Positions 16,551-26,126 are shown, counted from the stretch's first letter. The stretch is DNA of 32,523 bases from Singulisphaera sp. GP187 (GCA_945871815.1 CAMBXM010000027.1:1-32523); one strand, 5' to 3'. Notes: generated by a model not told the origin, from the sequence alone. A program made the numbers and translations.

Positions 16551-18167
16551 ATGGGCATGACTGCACGACTCCGCCATTCCGCTCTTCTCCTCTCTTGCCT
16601 TTCGCTCAGCGCGGCACTCGCGGCGCAGAAGGCCCTGCCCCCAGACCGCAGCGGCGGCGCCGGCGCCGTGACGCTCGGAGAAGCCAAGGCTTGGCTCCAC
16701 CACCTGGCCGGTCCTGAACTGAGCGGCCGCGGCACCGGGCAACCGGGGTTTCGACTGGCCGCCGATTACGTGCGCGACCACTTCCAGAAGCTTGGCCTCG
16801 AACCTGGGGCCAGCGGGTCATGGTTCCAGGACATGCCGTGGACCGCGCGCGAGCCGATGGTCGCGGAGAGCAAGCTGACGTTCCGTCTTGGCGACAAGAT
16901 CCTCGAGATTCCGGGGACGCGTCTCTCCGGCTCTGTCAGTACCGCGCTCGCTGCCACCGGCCAAGTGACGCTGCTGACAACCGTCGAAACCGACCAGCTC
17001 GAGGACGCCAAGCTCGAGGGCCAGGTGGTCATCGTCGCGCTACCGCCGGAGGTCGAGGAGAGCAACGCCCGCGGCCGCGGCCGCAATCGCCAGTTCCAAG
17101 TGATGCGCGCCCTGCAGGGCAAGAACGCCGCCACCGTGCTGATGGCCCAGACCGAGCAGGTTAGCGGCGGTTTGCTGGGTTCGAGCGGCCCCGGCCGCGG
17201 CAACAACGCTGCGGCCCGAGGGCGCGGCCGGATGCCGTCGATGCTGTCGTTCGGCGGCGAGGACTTGAAGGCGCTGCTCGAACTCGCAGACCTCAAGGAG
17301 CTGCCGGCGAAGGGCGTGCACGCGCTGGCGCTGCAGGCGGAGATCCGCGTTCCCATCGAGGAGAAGCAGGCCCCTGCCTGCAACGTCGTCGGCATCCTGA
17401 AGGGCCGCGACGAGACGCTGCAGAAGGAGTTCGTTGTCATCGGCAGCCACCTCGACCACCTCGGTCGGGTCCGTGACACGATCTATCCTGGCGCCGACGA
17501 CGACGGCTCAGGGACGACGGGCGTGCTGGCGGTGGCGCAGATGTTTGCCAAGAACCACGTGCGCCCGGCGCGCAGCATCCTGTTCGTCTGCTTCTGCGGC
17601 GAGGAGATGGGGCTGCTCGGCTCGCGCTACTTCGCCGACAACTCGCCGATTCCGCTCGAGTCAATCGTCGCCGAACTGCAGATGGACATGATCGGCCGCG
17701 ACGAAGAAGAGAACGCCGAGGGCGACAAGGGGGAGAAGGCGGAGGACAACCGCAACTCGGTCCATCTGATCGGCACCAAGCAACTGGCTCCGGCGTTGCA
17801 CGAACTCTGCATGGCACGCAACGAGACTGCCGCCTTCGACATCGAGTGGGACCAGGAGGGGATGTTCAGCCGCAGCGATCACGCGAACTTCGCGCGCCTG
17901 GGGGTCCCCATCGCCTTCTTCTTCACCGGTCTGCACCGCGACTACCACCAGGCGACGGACACGCCGGACAAGATCCACTACGAGAAGTTGCTGCGCATCG
18001 CGACCTGGGTCTACGACATCGGCTTCGAACTGGCGACGCAGCCGGGTCGGCCGCAGATCGACCCGCAACTGTGGCGCGACTATGACGGCAAGGGGCGACC
18101 ACAGCCCGCGGCCCCGCTACTGCCCGAAACGAAGCCGGACGAGCCGAGCAAGGCCGCCGGCAAGTAG
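16551..18167 (+). CDS. Secreted M28-family zinc metallopeptidase
   Basis: A 538-residue peptidase with a cleavable signal peptide (about residues 1-25, ending AALAAQ). The M28 catalytic domain (about 275-490) has all expected zinc ligands and the catalytic acid: H300 in GSHLDHLG, D317 in GADDDGSG, E351-E352 in CGEEMGLL, D379 in QMDMIGRD and H466 in DYHQATDTPDK. Residues about 105-270 form a PA-like insertion, as in vacuolar-type aminopeptidases, including an Arg/Gly-rich loop (about 172-228). An acidic insertion (EENAEGDKGEKAED, about 386-399) follows the MDMIGR motif. It should act outside the cytoplasm on peptides. Two ATGs (16551, 16557) are possible starts; neither has a good ribosome site. 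Confidence 0.93.
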   Translation: MGMTARLRHSALLLSCLSLSAALAAQKALPPDRSGGAGAVTLGEAKAWLHHLAGPELSGRGTGQPGFRLAADYVRDHFQKLGLEPGASGSWFQDMPWTAREPMVAESKLTFRLGDKILEIPGTRLSGSVSTALAATGQVTLLTTVETDQLEDAKLEGQVVIVALPPEVEESNARGRGRNRQFQVMRALQGKNAATVLMAQTEQVSGGLLGSSGPGRGNNAAARGRGRMPSMLSFGGEDLKALLELADLKELPAKGVHALALQAEIRVPIEEKQAPACNVVGILKGRDETLQKEFVVIGSHLDHLGRVRDTIYPGADDDGSGTTGVLAVAQMFAKNHVRPARSILFVCFCGEEMGLLGSRYFADNSPIPLESIVAELQMDMIGRDEEENAEGDKGEKAEDNRNSVHLIGTKQLAPALHELCMARNETAAFDIEWDQEGMFSRSDHANFARLGVPIAFFFTGLHRDYHQATDTPDKIHYEKLLRIATWVYDIGFELATQPGRPQIDPQLWRDYDGKGRPQPAAPLLPETKPDEPSKAAGK

Positions 18168-18209
18168 CGGCGCACGGCAAAGCGCGACCAGCCCATCGAA
18201 GCAGGACGC

Positions 18210-18237
18210 CGGCGCTGAAGGAACGTCGAAAGCGCCG
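18210..18237. terminator. Candidate bidirectional hairpin between convergent genes
   Basis: CGGCGCT at 18210-18216 can pair with AGCGCCG at 18231-18237 (7 bp, 14-nt loop). It lies between the convergent ends of the M28 peptidase and the small membrane protein. No U-tract follows on either strand, so an intrinsic terminator role is only a suggestion. Confidence 0.3.
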
Positions 18238-18313
18238 AGCTGCGGGAGCCAGTCACACGCCATGGCAGTGGCGGCACCCGCAGTCCTTAGGCGACCGCGC
18301 TCGACGGCAGCGG

Positions 18314-18982
18314 TTAGCGGTCCCACTCGCGCATCGCGCGCGGAGCACTCAGGATCTCGAAGATCACGATCGCGCGCTTCAGATCGCCAAGTTGGGCCAG
18401 CCCGCGGTGGTGCTCGCTCACAGCGCTGACGCTGCGACCGCGACCGCCCAGCGTGCCCATTTCGTGGGCAGCAACCCCGCCAGAGCGCGGGGACTTGCGC
18501 GCCTGCATGCTCTCGCCGACGTGCGGGTCGACATGCGTGCCGATGCGGGCGAACTGGCTGGGCCGCATCACGTGGGACCCGACGTCACCTTCGCTCGCCT
18601 CTTGGCGACGCAGTGGCTCGGCCGCCTCGGGACGACGCAGCGGCGGTGCCGGCGGCTGTCGCGGAGCGGCGGGCTTCGGCGCTGGCTTCTGCTCACGCTT
18701 GGCAAGCAGAGCTGGCTCCATGCCGAGGATGCGCCGCATCTCGGCGGCGACCTCTTCCGCAGTACGAGCGCGACGCGCAGTCTCGGCCCGCTGCGGCAGG
18801 GATCCCTGCGAGCCGCCATTGGCGACGGTCGGCGGCGACGACGGCGCACGGCGCTGCTGCAGTTCAGCACGCTTCTTCTTCGCGTGAATTGCCTTGCCGA
18901 TGCCGCCGGCGATCCAGCCGATCACGATCACGAGGATCAGCGGCTCGCGCAGCAGCAGTTCGATCAGCTTGTCGATCGGCAT
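18314..18982 (-). CDS. Small membrane-anchored protein downstream of floA
   Basis: A 222-residue protein with one N-terminal transmembrane helix (about residues 14-32, LILVIVIGWIAGGIGKAI), a basic KKKR stop-transfer segment and a long Pro/Ala/Arg/Glu-rich, probably disordered middle (about 40-190). A final conserved-looking hydrophobic stretch, LKRAIVIFEILSAPRAMREW, closes the protein. I do not know a named family, but the short conserved C-terminus after a disordered linker suggests a docking peptide. It starts 6 nt after the floA stop and so belongs to the nfeD-floA operon, probably associating with FloA membrane domains (inference). Confidence 0.75.
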   Translation of the reverse strand: MPIDKLIELLLREPLILVIVIGWIAGGIGKAIHAKKKRAELQQRRAPSSPPTVANGGSQGSLPQRAETARRARTAEEVAAEMRRILGMEPALLAKREQKPAPKPAAPRQPPAPPLRRPEAAEPLRRQEASEGDVGSHVMRPSQFARIGTHVDPHVGESMQARKSPRSGGVAAHEMGTLGGRGRSVSAVSEHHRGLAQLGDLKRAIVIFEILSAPRAMREWDR

Positions 18983-18988
18983 CGGAGA

Positions 18989-20029
18989 TCAGGCCTGGCC
19001 CGACTGGTTCTTGCGCTCGCGCAACTCGTTGAGGTTGGCCTCTTCGCCAGCGGCGATCTGGCCGCGCATGCGCGTGTCCGCCTCGATGTTCTTCATCCGC
19101 TGGTAGTCCATGATGCCGAGGTTGCCGTTGCGAAAGGCCTCGGCCATGGCCTTGGGCACTTCCGCTTCGGCCAACACGTACTTCGCGCGGTTCATAGCGA
19201 TCTCGGCGATGTTCTCCTGCTCGGCGGCGACGGCCATGGCGCGGCGGCTCTCGGCCGCGGCCTGAGCCACGCGCTTGTCCGCTTCGGCCTGGTCGGCCTG
19301 CAAGCGCGCGCCGATGTTGTCACCAATGTCGACGTCGGCAATGTCGATCGACAGGATCTCGAACGCAGTGCCCGCGTCGAGCCCTTTGGCAAGCACGCCC
19401 TTGCTGATGCGATCGGGGTTCTCCAGCACGTCCTTGTGGGAGTTGCTGCTACCGATGGTGCTGACGATGCCCTCGCCCACGCGCGCGATGATCGTCTCCT
19501 CCGTGGCACCGCCGACGAGGCGCTGGATGTTGGTGCGCACGGTCACCCGCGCCTTCGCCAAAACCTGGATGCCGTCTTTTGCCATGGCTGCCACCTTGCC
19601 TTCGGCTGGACAGTCGATCACCTTTGGATTGACGCACGTCTGCACGGCCTCGAGCACGTCGCGGCCAGCGAGGTCGATCGCGGCGGCGCGGTTGAAGTCG
19701 AGCCCGAGCGCGGCGCGGTCGGCCGCGATCAGTGCACGCACGACGTTCAGCACATTGCCGCCCGCCAAGTAGTGGGCCTCGATCTGCCGCGTCGTCAGCG
19801 GCACGCCGGCCTGCGTCGAGTTGATCATCGCACGCACGATGACGGTCGGGTCGACCTTGCGCAGCGACATGCCGACGAGTTGGAACAGGCTGATGTTGGT
19901 GCGCGTCATCACCGCCTGGATCCATAAGTTCACAAATTTGAACAGGACCAGGACGAGGACCAGCAGCAGGACCAGCAGGCCGATGAGGAGCCAAGTCTTG
20001 AGGTCGAGATCGGGAGCTCTTGCAATCAT
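18989..20029 (-). CDS. floA: Flotillin-like protein FloA
   Basis: A 346-residue FloA (YqfA-type) flotillin, which scaffolds membrane microdomains. An N-terminal hydrophobic hairpin (about residues 12-38) is followed by the SPFH/PHB domain. Family segments include [19 protein letters not shown] (41-59), [36 protein letters not shown] and [18 protein letters not shown]. The Glu/Ala-rich coiled coil (about 240-300) drives oligomerisation in the family. Length and ending are normal. Its ATG overlaps the stop of the NfeD gene (ATGA), matching the nfeD-floA arrangement known from Bacillus yqeZ-yqfA, where NfeD proteins are thought to be flotillin partners. Confidence 0.96.
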   Translation of the reverse strand: MIARAPDLDLKTWLLIGLLVLLLVLVLVLFKFVNLWIQAVMTRTNISLFQLVGMSLRKVDPTVIVRAMINSTQAGVPLTTRQIEAHYLAGGNVLNVVRALIAADRAALGLDFNRAAAIDLAGRDVLEAVQTCVNPKVIDCPAEGKVAAMAKDGIQVLAKARVTVRTNIQRLVGGATEETIIARVGEGIVSTIGSSNSHKDVLENPDRISKGVLAKGLDAGTAFEILSIDIADVDIGDNIGARLQADQAEADKRVAQAAAESRRAMAVAAEQENIAEIAMNRAKYVLAEAEVPKAMAEAFRNGNLGIMDYQRMKNIEADTRMRGQIAAGEEANLNELRERKNQSGQA

Positions 20030-22158
20030 GGGTTCACCTTGGAATGCGGTTCATCGGTCGGGGCAGCCACGGCTTGGCGCACGACCACACGGTTGCCGAC
20101 TACCTCGACAACCTCGATCAGACACCCCTGGTCCAACATCTCGCCGCGCGTCTGGACGTCGATCTTGTGACCGTCGATGCGTGCAAAGCCCGCTGGCCGC
20201 AGCGACGACAGCGCCGTGCCGCGGCGATGCAGCAGGGTGGCCAACTCGCGCGAAGTAGCGCCACCGCTGACCTCCTCGGGACGAGGGCCTTCGAGCATCA
20301 AGGCACGACCAAGGCGCGTGTGCGGCAGCGCGCGAAACGCCCACCACAGGGCGATCGGCGCCAGGATCGCTTCGCCGACAAGGAAGCCGATGCCGAGCGC
20401 TTGGCCCTCTTGAAAGGCCAGGAACACGGCACTGATCAACGCCGTGCCGGATAGCAGTGTGAGCACGCCGAACGAGACGAAGAACACTTCCCCGATCAGC
20501 AGGGCGATGCCGACGATCGCGATCAGGAGGATCACACCGATGCTGCCGCGCTGCGAGTCCGGGAGTGCGCGTTCGACGACGATCCGATTGCCATGCACGG
20601 CGACGATGCGCACCAAGGTGCCGGCCTCGACGAAATCGCCATCGGTGACGACGTCGTAACGCTCGCCGTCAAGTTCGACGGCTCCCGATGGGCGCAGGAC
20701 CGTCGCCGCGCGGGCGGTCTTGCCCACGAGCGCCGCGATCTTCTGCGCCGCCGCCGGGTCGCCGAGTTGTACGGCAGCCGCCCCGGGGGGGACTGGCGGT
20801 GGCAGATAGAGGCGGTTCAGCAGCGGGATGCGCGGCAGCACACGCCACATCAGCGACGCGGATACCAGCACGGCGATGAAGAGGACGGCCAGTTGGAGCA
20901 GGTTGTCGAACAGAATCTCCTGCTGCGACACGCTGTCAGGCAGCACGAACGTCTGGCGACTCAACACCAACGAGGCCACCAGCGACAAGAACCCCACGGC
21001 GCCAAAAATCACCACGCCCGGCAACAAGAAGATCTCGACGGCGAGCGCAGACAGGCCAAGGAAGAACAACAGGATCTCGGTGATCTCGGCGAGACCAACG
21101 AGGTAGTTGTAGAACAGCGCCAGCGCGAGGAATCCGGCACCGAGCAGCCCCGGCAGCCCGACGCCCGGCGTCTTGATCTCGAGTACGAGCAAGACGAGGC
21201 CCAGCAAGAGGAGCGCGGGTTGGAGCAGTTCGAGCCATCCCACCATGCGCTCGGCCCAGGAGTACTCGAGCTCGAAGCAGCTCTTTGGATCGAGCCCCAG
21301 CCCGTCGGTGCAGAGTTGCTCCATCGTCTGCACCATGCCGTTCGACAAACGCACGGCATCGGCCTCGGCAGCCGTCAGCACCACGGGGCGGGTGATCTCC
21401 TCTTGCGACACGATCACCGCGCCGGCAGCCTGCAGGCCAGTCAACTCGGACGCATCGACGATGCGCTGACTCTCGACGCCCCGTTCGCGCAAACGCACTC
21501 GCACCAACGCGAGCAGCGGATCGACCATGCCTTGGCATAAGCGGGCGGCATCGTTCGACAACTTCGTGCGGCGGCGATCGAGGCGCTGCTTCATTTCCTC
21601 GCCGAACCCGCGCAGCCGCTGCTTCTCCGCGTCCTCGTCGGTCATCTGCTCGAGCTGCTCGAGCAGGGTCGGCATCGGCTGGATCGAGCCGAGGTCGCCA
21701 TCGCGCAGAAACCACAGTTGGTCGCAAACCACGGCGAGATAGGCCGCCCCACCGCGAACGTGGCCCCGGACGATTGCCGTCGTCGTCACCTTGGCGCGAG
21801 CGCGTTCCACGTGATCCAGCAGACTCTGGATGTCCGACGCCGATTCGGCGTCACCACCGGCGTTGTCGAGTCGGAACGCAACGTGCAACCCTTCGGCCTC
21901 GGCCTGCCGCAGTGCCCGGTGGCACAGCGCCAGCTCCTGGGTCCCGACCACCCCCTCGATCGGCACCACCAGCATTTGCACCGGATTGGTGGTGTTGAGG
22001 GCAGGCTCTTGCAGGGGCCGCACTCCTGGACCGCAGGCAGCTGTCAGCATGCACAGCAGTGACAGCCACACAAACACGACGGCCGGTCGGCCAGATCCAA
22101 AGAGGCCCTCGAGCCGCGGCTTGGAACCGGCGACCGACAATGTGCAACGCGAACTCAC
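20026..22158 (-). CDS. Long NfeD-family protein with duplicated C-terminal membrane/OB module
   Basis: About 710 residues from a GTG at 22158, chosen because it places a signal segment ([14 protein letters not shown]) and lipobox Cys42 near the N-terminus; the open frame extends to an ATG at 22284. Residues about 62-260 are a ClpP/SppA-like domain ([30 protein letters not shown]), in which the position of the usual catalytic Ser (SAG) appears to be Gly. Helices at about 310-400 and 418-438 are followed by an NfeD OB-fold (about 478-531). Then a second set of helices (about 538-608) and a second OB-like domain (about 645-695) follow. It lies upstream of floA with an ATGA overlap and probably works with it in membrane organisation. 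Confidence 0.9.
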   Translation of the reverse strand: MSSRCTLSVAGSKPRLEGLFGSGRPAVVFVWLSLLCMLTAACGPGVRPLQEPALNTTNPVQMLVVPIEGVVGTQELALCHRALRQAEAEGLHVAFRLDNAGGDAESASDIQSLLDHVERARAKVTTTAIVRGHVRGGAAYLAVVCDQLWFLRDGDLGSIQPMPTLLEQLEQMTDEDAEKQRLRGFGEEMKQRLDRRRTKLSNDAARLCQGMVDPLLALVRVRLRERGVESQRIVDASELTGLQAAGAVIVSQEEITRPVVLTAAEADAVRLSNGMVQTMEQLCTDGLGLDPKSCFELEYSWAERMVGWLELLQPALLLLGLVLLVLEIKTPGVGLPGLLGAGFLALALFYNYLVGLAEITEILLFFLGLSALAVEIFLLPGVVIFGAVGFLSLVASLVLSRQTFVLPDSVSQQEILFDNLLQLAVLFIAVLVSASLMWRVLPRIPLLNRLYLPPPVPPGAAAVQLGDPAAAQKIAALVGKTARAATVLRPSGAVELDGERYDVVTDGDFVEAGTLVRIVAVHGNRIVVERALPDSQRGSIGVILLIAIVGIALLIGEVFFVSFGVLTLLSGTALISAVFLAFQEGQALGIGFLVGEAILAPIALWWAFRALPHTRLGRALMLEGPRPEEVSGGATSRELATLLHRRGTALSSLRPAGFARIDGHKIDVQTRGEMLDQGCLIEVVEVVGNRVVVRQAVAAPTDEPHSKVNP

Positions 22159-22293
22159 GCCCCATGGTTTAACACACGCCCGTACCGATTTCCCTGCACC
22201 ATCCGCGCGCCAGCCACACGCCGAGGGCTCAGGCTTCCCCTGCTCGCCGCCCCGCGTCACAATCCTCGCCCCGCTCGCACGCATTCGGAAGGC

Positions 22294-23016
22294 ATGACCA
22301 CCAACACCCCCGCCCCGGCGCCCGCAGTGGCGCCCTTCCCGACCGCCGGCCCCGCGTTCGATGACGAACGCGTCGTCATTCGTCCCTGGCCAAAGGTGGT
22401 GTTCCTCTACCCTACCTTCCTCGGCGCCTGCCTCTGCTTCCTGTTGGCGATGCTCGGCGTCGATTCCCGCACACTCGGCAACTCGTTCATGGCGCTGCTG
22501 TGCCTGAACCTGCTGGTGTTCAGCTTCGACTTCTCGCGCATCAAGTCGATCACCCTCGTGATCGGCTTCATCGCCGTAGTCCTAGGGCTGTTGTGGCTCG
22601 ACACCAAATGGAACGTGACGGGATTTCTCGGCCGCCTCTTCAGCGGCATCGACATCGAGATGAACGTCGCCTTCTACGGCTTCCTGGCGGCGTTCCTCGG
22701 TTTGCTCCTCGTGCTCGTGTTCGTCAACTCGCGCTTCCACTACTACGAAGTCAATGCGCGTGAAATCCTGCACCACCACGGCTACCTCGGCGACATAACG
22801 CGCTGGTCGACCGACGGGCTCGAGATGAACAAGGAGATCTACGACATGGCGGAGTATCTGCTGCTCCGCAGCGGCCGCCTGATCTTCCTGCCCGCGAACG
22901 CCAAGAAGGCCATCGTGCTCGACAATGTCCTCAAGGTGAACCACATCGAAGCGCGCGTCAACGACCTGCTGTCCCACGTTGCCGTGCGCCTCGACCAACG
23001 ACCCGGTCCCGGCTGA
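22294..23016 (+). CDS. Membrane protein with C-terminal PH-like domain, hypothetical
   Basis: A 240-residue protein with a Pro/Ala-rich N-terminus, four hydrophobic helices (about residues 35-54, 60-77, 83-101, 124-145) and a soluble C-terminal part (about 147-240). The latter contains RFHYYEVNAREILHHHGYLG and SGRLIFLPANAKKAIVLDNV, with strand/helix alternation resembling a bacterial PH-like domain. No enzyme motif is seen. It is divergent from nfeD with about 135 bp between starts; GGAAGG sits just before the ATG at a rather short spacing. The sugar-nucleotide genes start 22 nt after its stop, so co-transcription with them is possible. Confidence 0.8.
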   Translation: MTTNTPAPAPAVAPFPTAGPAFDDERVVIRPWPKVVFLYPTFLGACLCFLLAMLGVDSRTLGNSFMALLCLNLLVFSFDFSRIKSITLVIGFIAVVLGLLWLDTKWNVTGFLGRLFSGIDIEMNVAFYGFLAAFLGLLLVLVFVNSRFHYYEVNAREILHHHGYLGDITRWSTDGLEMNKEIYDMAEYLLLRSGRLIFLPANAKKAIVLDNVLKVNHIEARVNDLLSHVAVRLDQRPGPG

Positions 23017-23038
23017 ACCGACGTAGGTTCCCGCTACC

Positions 23039-25099
23039 GTGGACGCCGCACTGCTCGTCGCCAGTTCGCCGCTCGAACAACTGCGCCTGCCGGCGTTGCA
23101 TGCCGCGCTCACGGCGCACGGCGTGCCATGCGAGATCAAAGACCAGACCGGCGACGACCTGGCATCCGTGCTCACCTGCCATCCCCGAGCCCAAGTCGTC
23201 GCCGTTGCCGGCAACGATGCGACGGCGCTCGCGTTCGTGCAGACGGCCGCCGCGCGCGGACTCCGGATCGTGCGCATCGACGCCGGGGCCCGCACGTTTC
23301 ACGACGACCGGATCGCGCGCGCCCTCGACCAGGTCGCTGCGATCTGGCTCTGCGCCACGACCCAGCAGCGCGACAACTTGCGCCGCGAACGGCACGACGT
23401 GCGCCGCGCCTTCGTCGTGGGCAGCACGCTCGCGCAGGCCCTGGCTACGTCGGTTCCGTCGAACTCGGCGACGGCAAGCATGGTCGCGCTCTGGCTCGAC
23501 GACGCACCTAAAGAACTCCGGAGTGCGCTCGAGGCGGAAGCTCATCGACATGCGCTGACCGTGCAGAACGTCACCGACTTCGACACCCTGGCCACGGCCC
23601 GAGTCGTGGTGACCGACTCGGCTCTCGTCCAAGAAGCAGCGTGCGCACTTCGCATCCCGTGCGTGACGACCGCGACCTCCACGGCGCACCCGGAGACCGT
23701 GGACTGCGGCGCCAACCAAGTAGCGGGACCCGACGCACGAGCCGCCGCCCGCGCGCTTGCGATGGCACTCACGGAGAGTCGCGACTGGCAGTCGCCTTGG
23801 CCTCCGCTCCTCGGCTCGCCGATGACCGCAGCCGCAAGAGCGATCGCCGAGCAGGACGCCGACTCGGAGTCCTCACCACCCCTGCAACTCGAGCTTCCGA
23901 GCGACGGCGACTTCACCGGCCGCACGCTTGGATCCGAGGAGTGCGAGATCGTGGCGCGGGCGCTGCGGAGCGGCACGCTGAACTCGACCCGAGGGACCTT
24001 CGTGCCGCGCTTCGAACAGGCCTTCGCCCAGGCCGTCGGCCGCCGCCATGCGGTTGCCTGTGCCTCCGGCTCCGCCGCAATGCACGGCGCGATCGCAGCG
24101 CTTGGCCTCGCTCCCGGCGATGAAGTCGTCACCACGCCGATCACCGACATGGGGGCGCTGACCTGCATCAGTTACGAAGGCGGCGTGCCGGTGTTTGCAG
24201 ACGTCGATCCGCAGACGCTCAACGTCACGAGCCAAACGATCGCGGCACAACTCACCGACCGCACCCGCGCGGTGGTCGCGACGCACCTTTTTGGGCGCGC
24301 ATGCGACATGGGGCCCATCATGGAGTTGTGTCGGAGCCGTGGCCTGCCGCTGATCGAAGACATGGCCCAGGCCCTCGGCAGCGCCGAGCGCAGTGGCCGA
24401 CCCGGGACCTTTGGCAGCATCGCCTGCTACAGCTTGCAGCAGGGCAAGCACATGACGACCGGCGAAGGCGGCATCGTCGTCACCGACGATGCCCAGCATG
24501 CGCGCCGACTGTTCTTGTTCGTCAACAAGGCCTGGGGCTACGGCGACCCCCAGCCTGACCACTACTTTCCTGCGCCCAACTACCGCATGACCGAGCTGCA
24601 GGGCGCCGTGGCGCTGGCGCAACTGCGCAAGCTCGACTGGGTCGTGCAGGCCAGGCGGAGGGTCGCAGCCGCAATCACGAACGGCCTCGTCGATGTCGCG
24701 GGACTCGAACTGCCGAAGGATCCACCAGGCGGACGGCACTCGTACTGGAAGTACGCATTCTTCGTCGATCCATTGGTGATCCGAGGAGGCGCGTCCGAAC
24801 TCGCCCGACGCATGAAGCAACGGGGCGTCTCCTGCGTGCCGCACTACATCCAGAAGCCCGCGTTCGAATGCGCGTTGTACCGTGACTTCAACGCTTCGCC
24901 GGTCACCAAGATGCCCCTGGAGCACAGTCCGCGGCGCCACCAAGCGCAACCCCTGTTCGTGCGCGCTGACTATCCCGGAACGGTGCGGGCTCTCGACCGA
25001 GTCGTCGTGCTGCCGATCAACGAGTGTTACGAGGAGCACCACACGACTGCCGTTTGCGCCGTGATCCGCGAGGAAGCAGCGAGGCTCCTGCATGGCTGA
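23039..25099 (+). CDS. Fusion: degenerate UDP-GlcNAc 2-epimerase-like domain + DegT/DnrJ/EryC1 aminotransferase
   Basis: A 686-residue two-domain protein from a GTG start. Residues 1-250 follow the UDP-GlcNAc 2-epimerase (WecB/WbpI) fold by eye: VAVAGNDATALAF, RIDAGARTF (79-87), LWLCATTQQRDNL, VVVTDSALVQEAAC (189-202) and HPETVDCGANQVAG (217-230) line up with family motifs. However, the HRxEN motif and the PEExNR glutamates are gone, so this half is probably not catalytic. Residues about 285-686 are a complete PLP sugar aminotransferase: GSAAMHG, LIEDMAQALG (D441) and the PLP lysine K470 in QQGKHMTTGEGG. Its role is likely amination of a 3-keto sugar nucleotide made by the next gene's product. 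It overlaps that gene by 8 nt. Confidence 0.9.
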   Translation: MDAALLVASSPLEQLRLPALHAALTAHGVPCEIKDQTGDDLASVLTCHPRAQVVAVAGNDATALAFVQTAAARGLRIVRIDAGARTFHDDRIARALDQVAAIWLCATTQQRDNLRRERHDVRRAFVVGSTLAQALATSVPSNSATASMVALWLDDAPKELRSALEAEAHRHALTVQNVTDFDTLATARVVVTDSALVQEAACALRIPCVTTATSTAHPETVDCGANQVAGPDARAAARALAMALTESRDWQSPWPPLLGSPMTAAARAIAEQDADSESSPPLQLELPSDGDFTGRTLGSEECEIVARALRSGTLNSTRGTFVPRFEQAFAQAVGRRHAVACASGSAAMHGAIAALGLAPGDEVVTTPITDMGALTCISYEGGVPVFADVDPQTLNVTSQTIAAQLTDRTRAVVATHLFGRACDMGPIMELCRSRGLPLIEDMAQALGSAERSGRPGTFGSIACYSLQQGKHMTTGEGGIVVTDDAQHARRLFLFVNKAWGYGDPQPDHYFPAPNYRMTELQGAVALAQLRKLDWVVQARRRVAAAITNGLVDVAGLELPKDPPGGRHSYWKYAFFVDPLVIRGGASELARRMKQRGVSCVPHYIQKPAFECALYRDFNASPVTKMPLEHSPRRHQAQPLFVRADYPGTVRALDRVVVLPINECYEEHHTTAVCAVIREEAARLLHG

Positions 25100-26126
25100 A
25101 GCTCGCCGACACCCGAGTCCATTGGCACTCGCCATCGTCGGCTGTGGCGGGATCGCCAAGGCCTACGACCTGGCGGTGGAACGCGACGGTGGCTTCGGCG
25201 TCGTCGCCACCGTCGACCGCGACCCTGCCCGAGCCGACGCCATCGGGGCGCCGCACCAAGCCCACATCGCGGCCGACCTCGACGCGCTGCTCGCCACCGG
25301 AGTCCACGTCGACGCGGCGCTCGTCTTGACGCCGCCCGACACCCACGAGGCACTGAGCTGCTCGCTGCTAGCCCACGGCATCCATGTGCTGTGCGAGAAA
25401 CCGCTGGCTCCGACGACCGCCGCCGCCGAGCGCATGATGGCCTGCGCGAGCGCGCACTCCCGCCTGCTGATGATGGGATCGAAGTTCCGCTACACCCCCG
25501 ATGTCGCCCGCGCCCGCGAGCTGCTCGACCGCGGCCTGCTCGGCCAAATCGCCTTGTTCGAAAACACCTTCTGCACGCGCGTCGACATGACGCAGCGGTG
25601 GAACTCGGTGCGGCACGTCGCCGGCGGCGGCGTGTTGATCGACAATGGCTGTCACTCGGTCGACATCGCGCGCTTCTTGCTGGGCCCGATTGCGCGCGTC
25701 CAAGCGCTGTTCGGCAAGCCGATCCAGAAGCTCGAAGTCGAAGACACTGTGCGCCTCATGTTCGAATCGCAATCAGGTGCCATGGGCTCGATCGATCTGT
25801 CGTGGAGCTTGCACAAGGAGGACGCGTGCTACGTGCGCCTCTACGGCAGCCGCGGCACGATGGAGATCGGCTGGCGCCAATCGCGCTACAAGCTCGAAGG
25901 AGAGTCCGCCTGGACCGAGTTTGGCAGCGGCTACGACAAGATCGCGGCCTTTGCCGCGCAGCTCACCGACTTCCGCGAGTCGCTCCTCGGCCGCAAGACT
26001 CCCGTGATCTCCGAGCAGGACGCGCTCGCTTCGGTGCAAGTCCTCGACGCCGCCTACCGGTCGGCACGCGAACAGAAGTGGCACGAACTGCAACCGTCGG
26101 CGCCGCACCACCGCACCGCGCCTTAG
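25092..26126 (+). CDS. Gfo/Idh/MocA-family NAD(P)-dependent sugar dehydrogenase (WbpB/WlbA-like)
   Basis: A 344-residue oxidoreductase. The dinucleotide-binding motif is VGCGGIAKAY (16-25), the family signature is CEKPLA (101-106, catalytic K103) and the substrate-side motif is GGGVLIDNGCHSVD (178-191, with D184 and H188). The enzyme looks intact. Between the aminotransferase and the acetyltransferase it most likely oxidises the C3 hydroxyl of a UDP-N-acetylhexosamine or its uronate, as WbpB/WlbA does, giving the ketone for transamination. The start ATG lies inside the aminotransferase gene (8-nt overlap), implying translational coupling. No signal peptide. The exact nucleotide sugar cannot be read from sequence. 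Confidence 0.92.
   Translation: MAEARRHPSPLALAIVGCGGIAKAYDLAVERDGGFGVVATVDRDPARADAIGAPHQAHIAADLDALLATGVHVDAALVLTPPDTHEALSCSLLAHGIHVLCEKPLAPTTAAAERMMACASAHSRLLMMGSKFRYTPDVARARELLDRGLLGQIALFENTFCTRVDMTQRWNSVRHVAGGGVLIDNGCHSVDIARFLLGPIARVQALFGKPIQKLEVEDTVRLMFESQSGAMGSIDLSWSLHKEDACYVRLYGSRGTMEIGWRQSRYKLEGESAWTEFGSGYDKIAAFAAQLTDFRESLLGRKTPVISEQDALASVQVLDAAYRSAREQKWHELQPSAPHHRTAP

Noticed and set aside
23039-23800. Functional UDP-GlcNAc 2-epimerase
   Set aside because: The landmarks of the fold are present, but the HRxEN motif and the catalytic glutamates are missing, so I call it degenerate.
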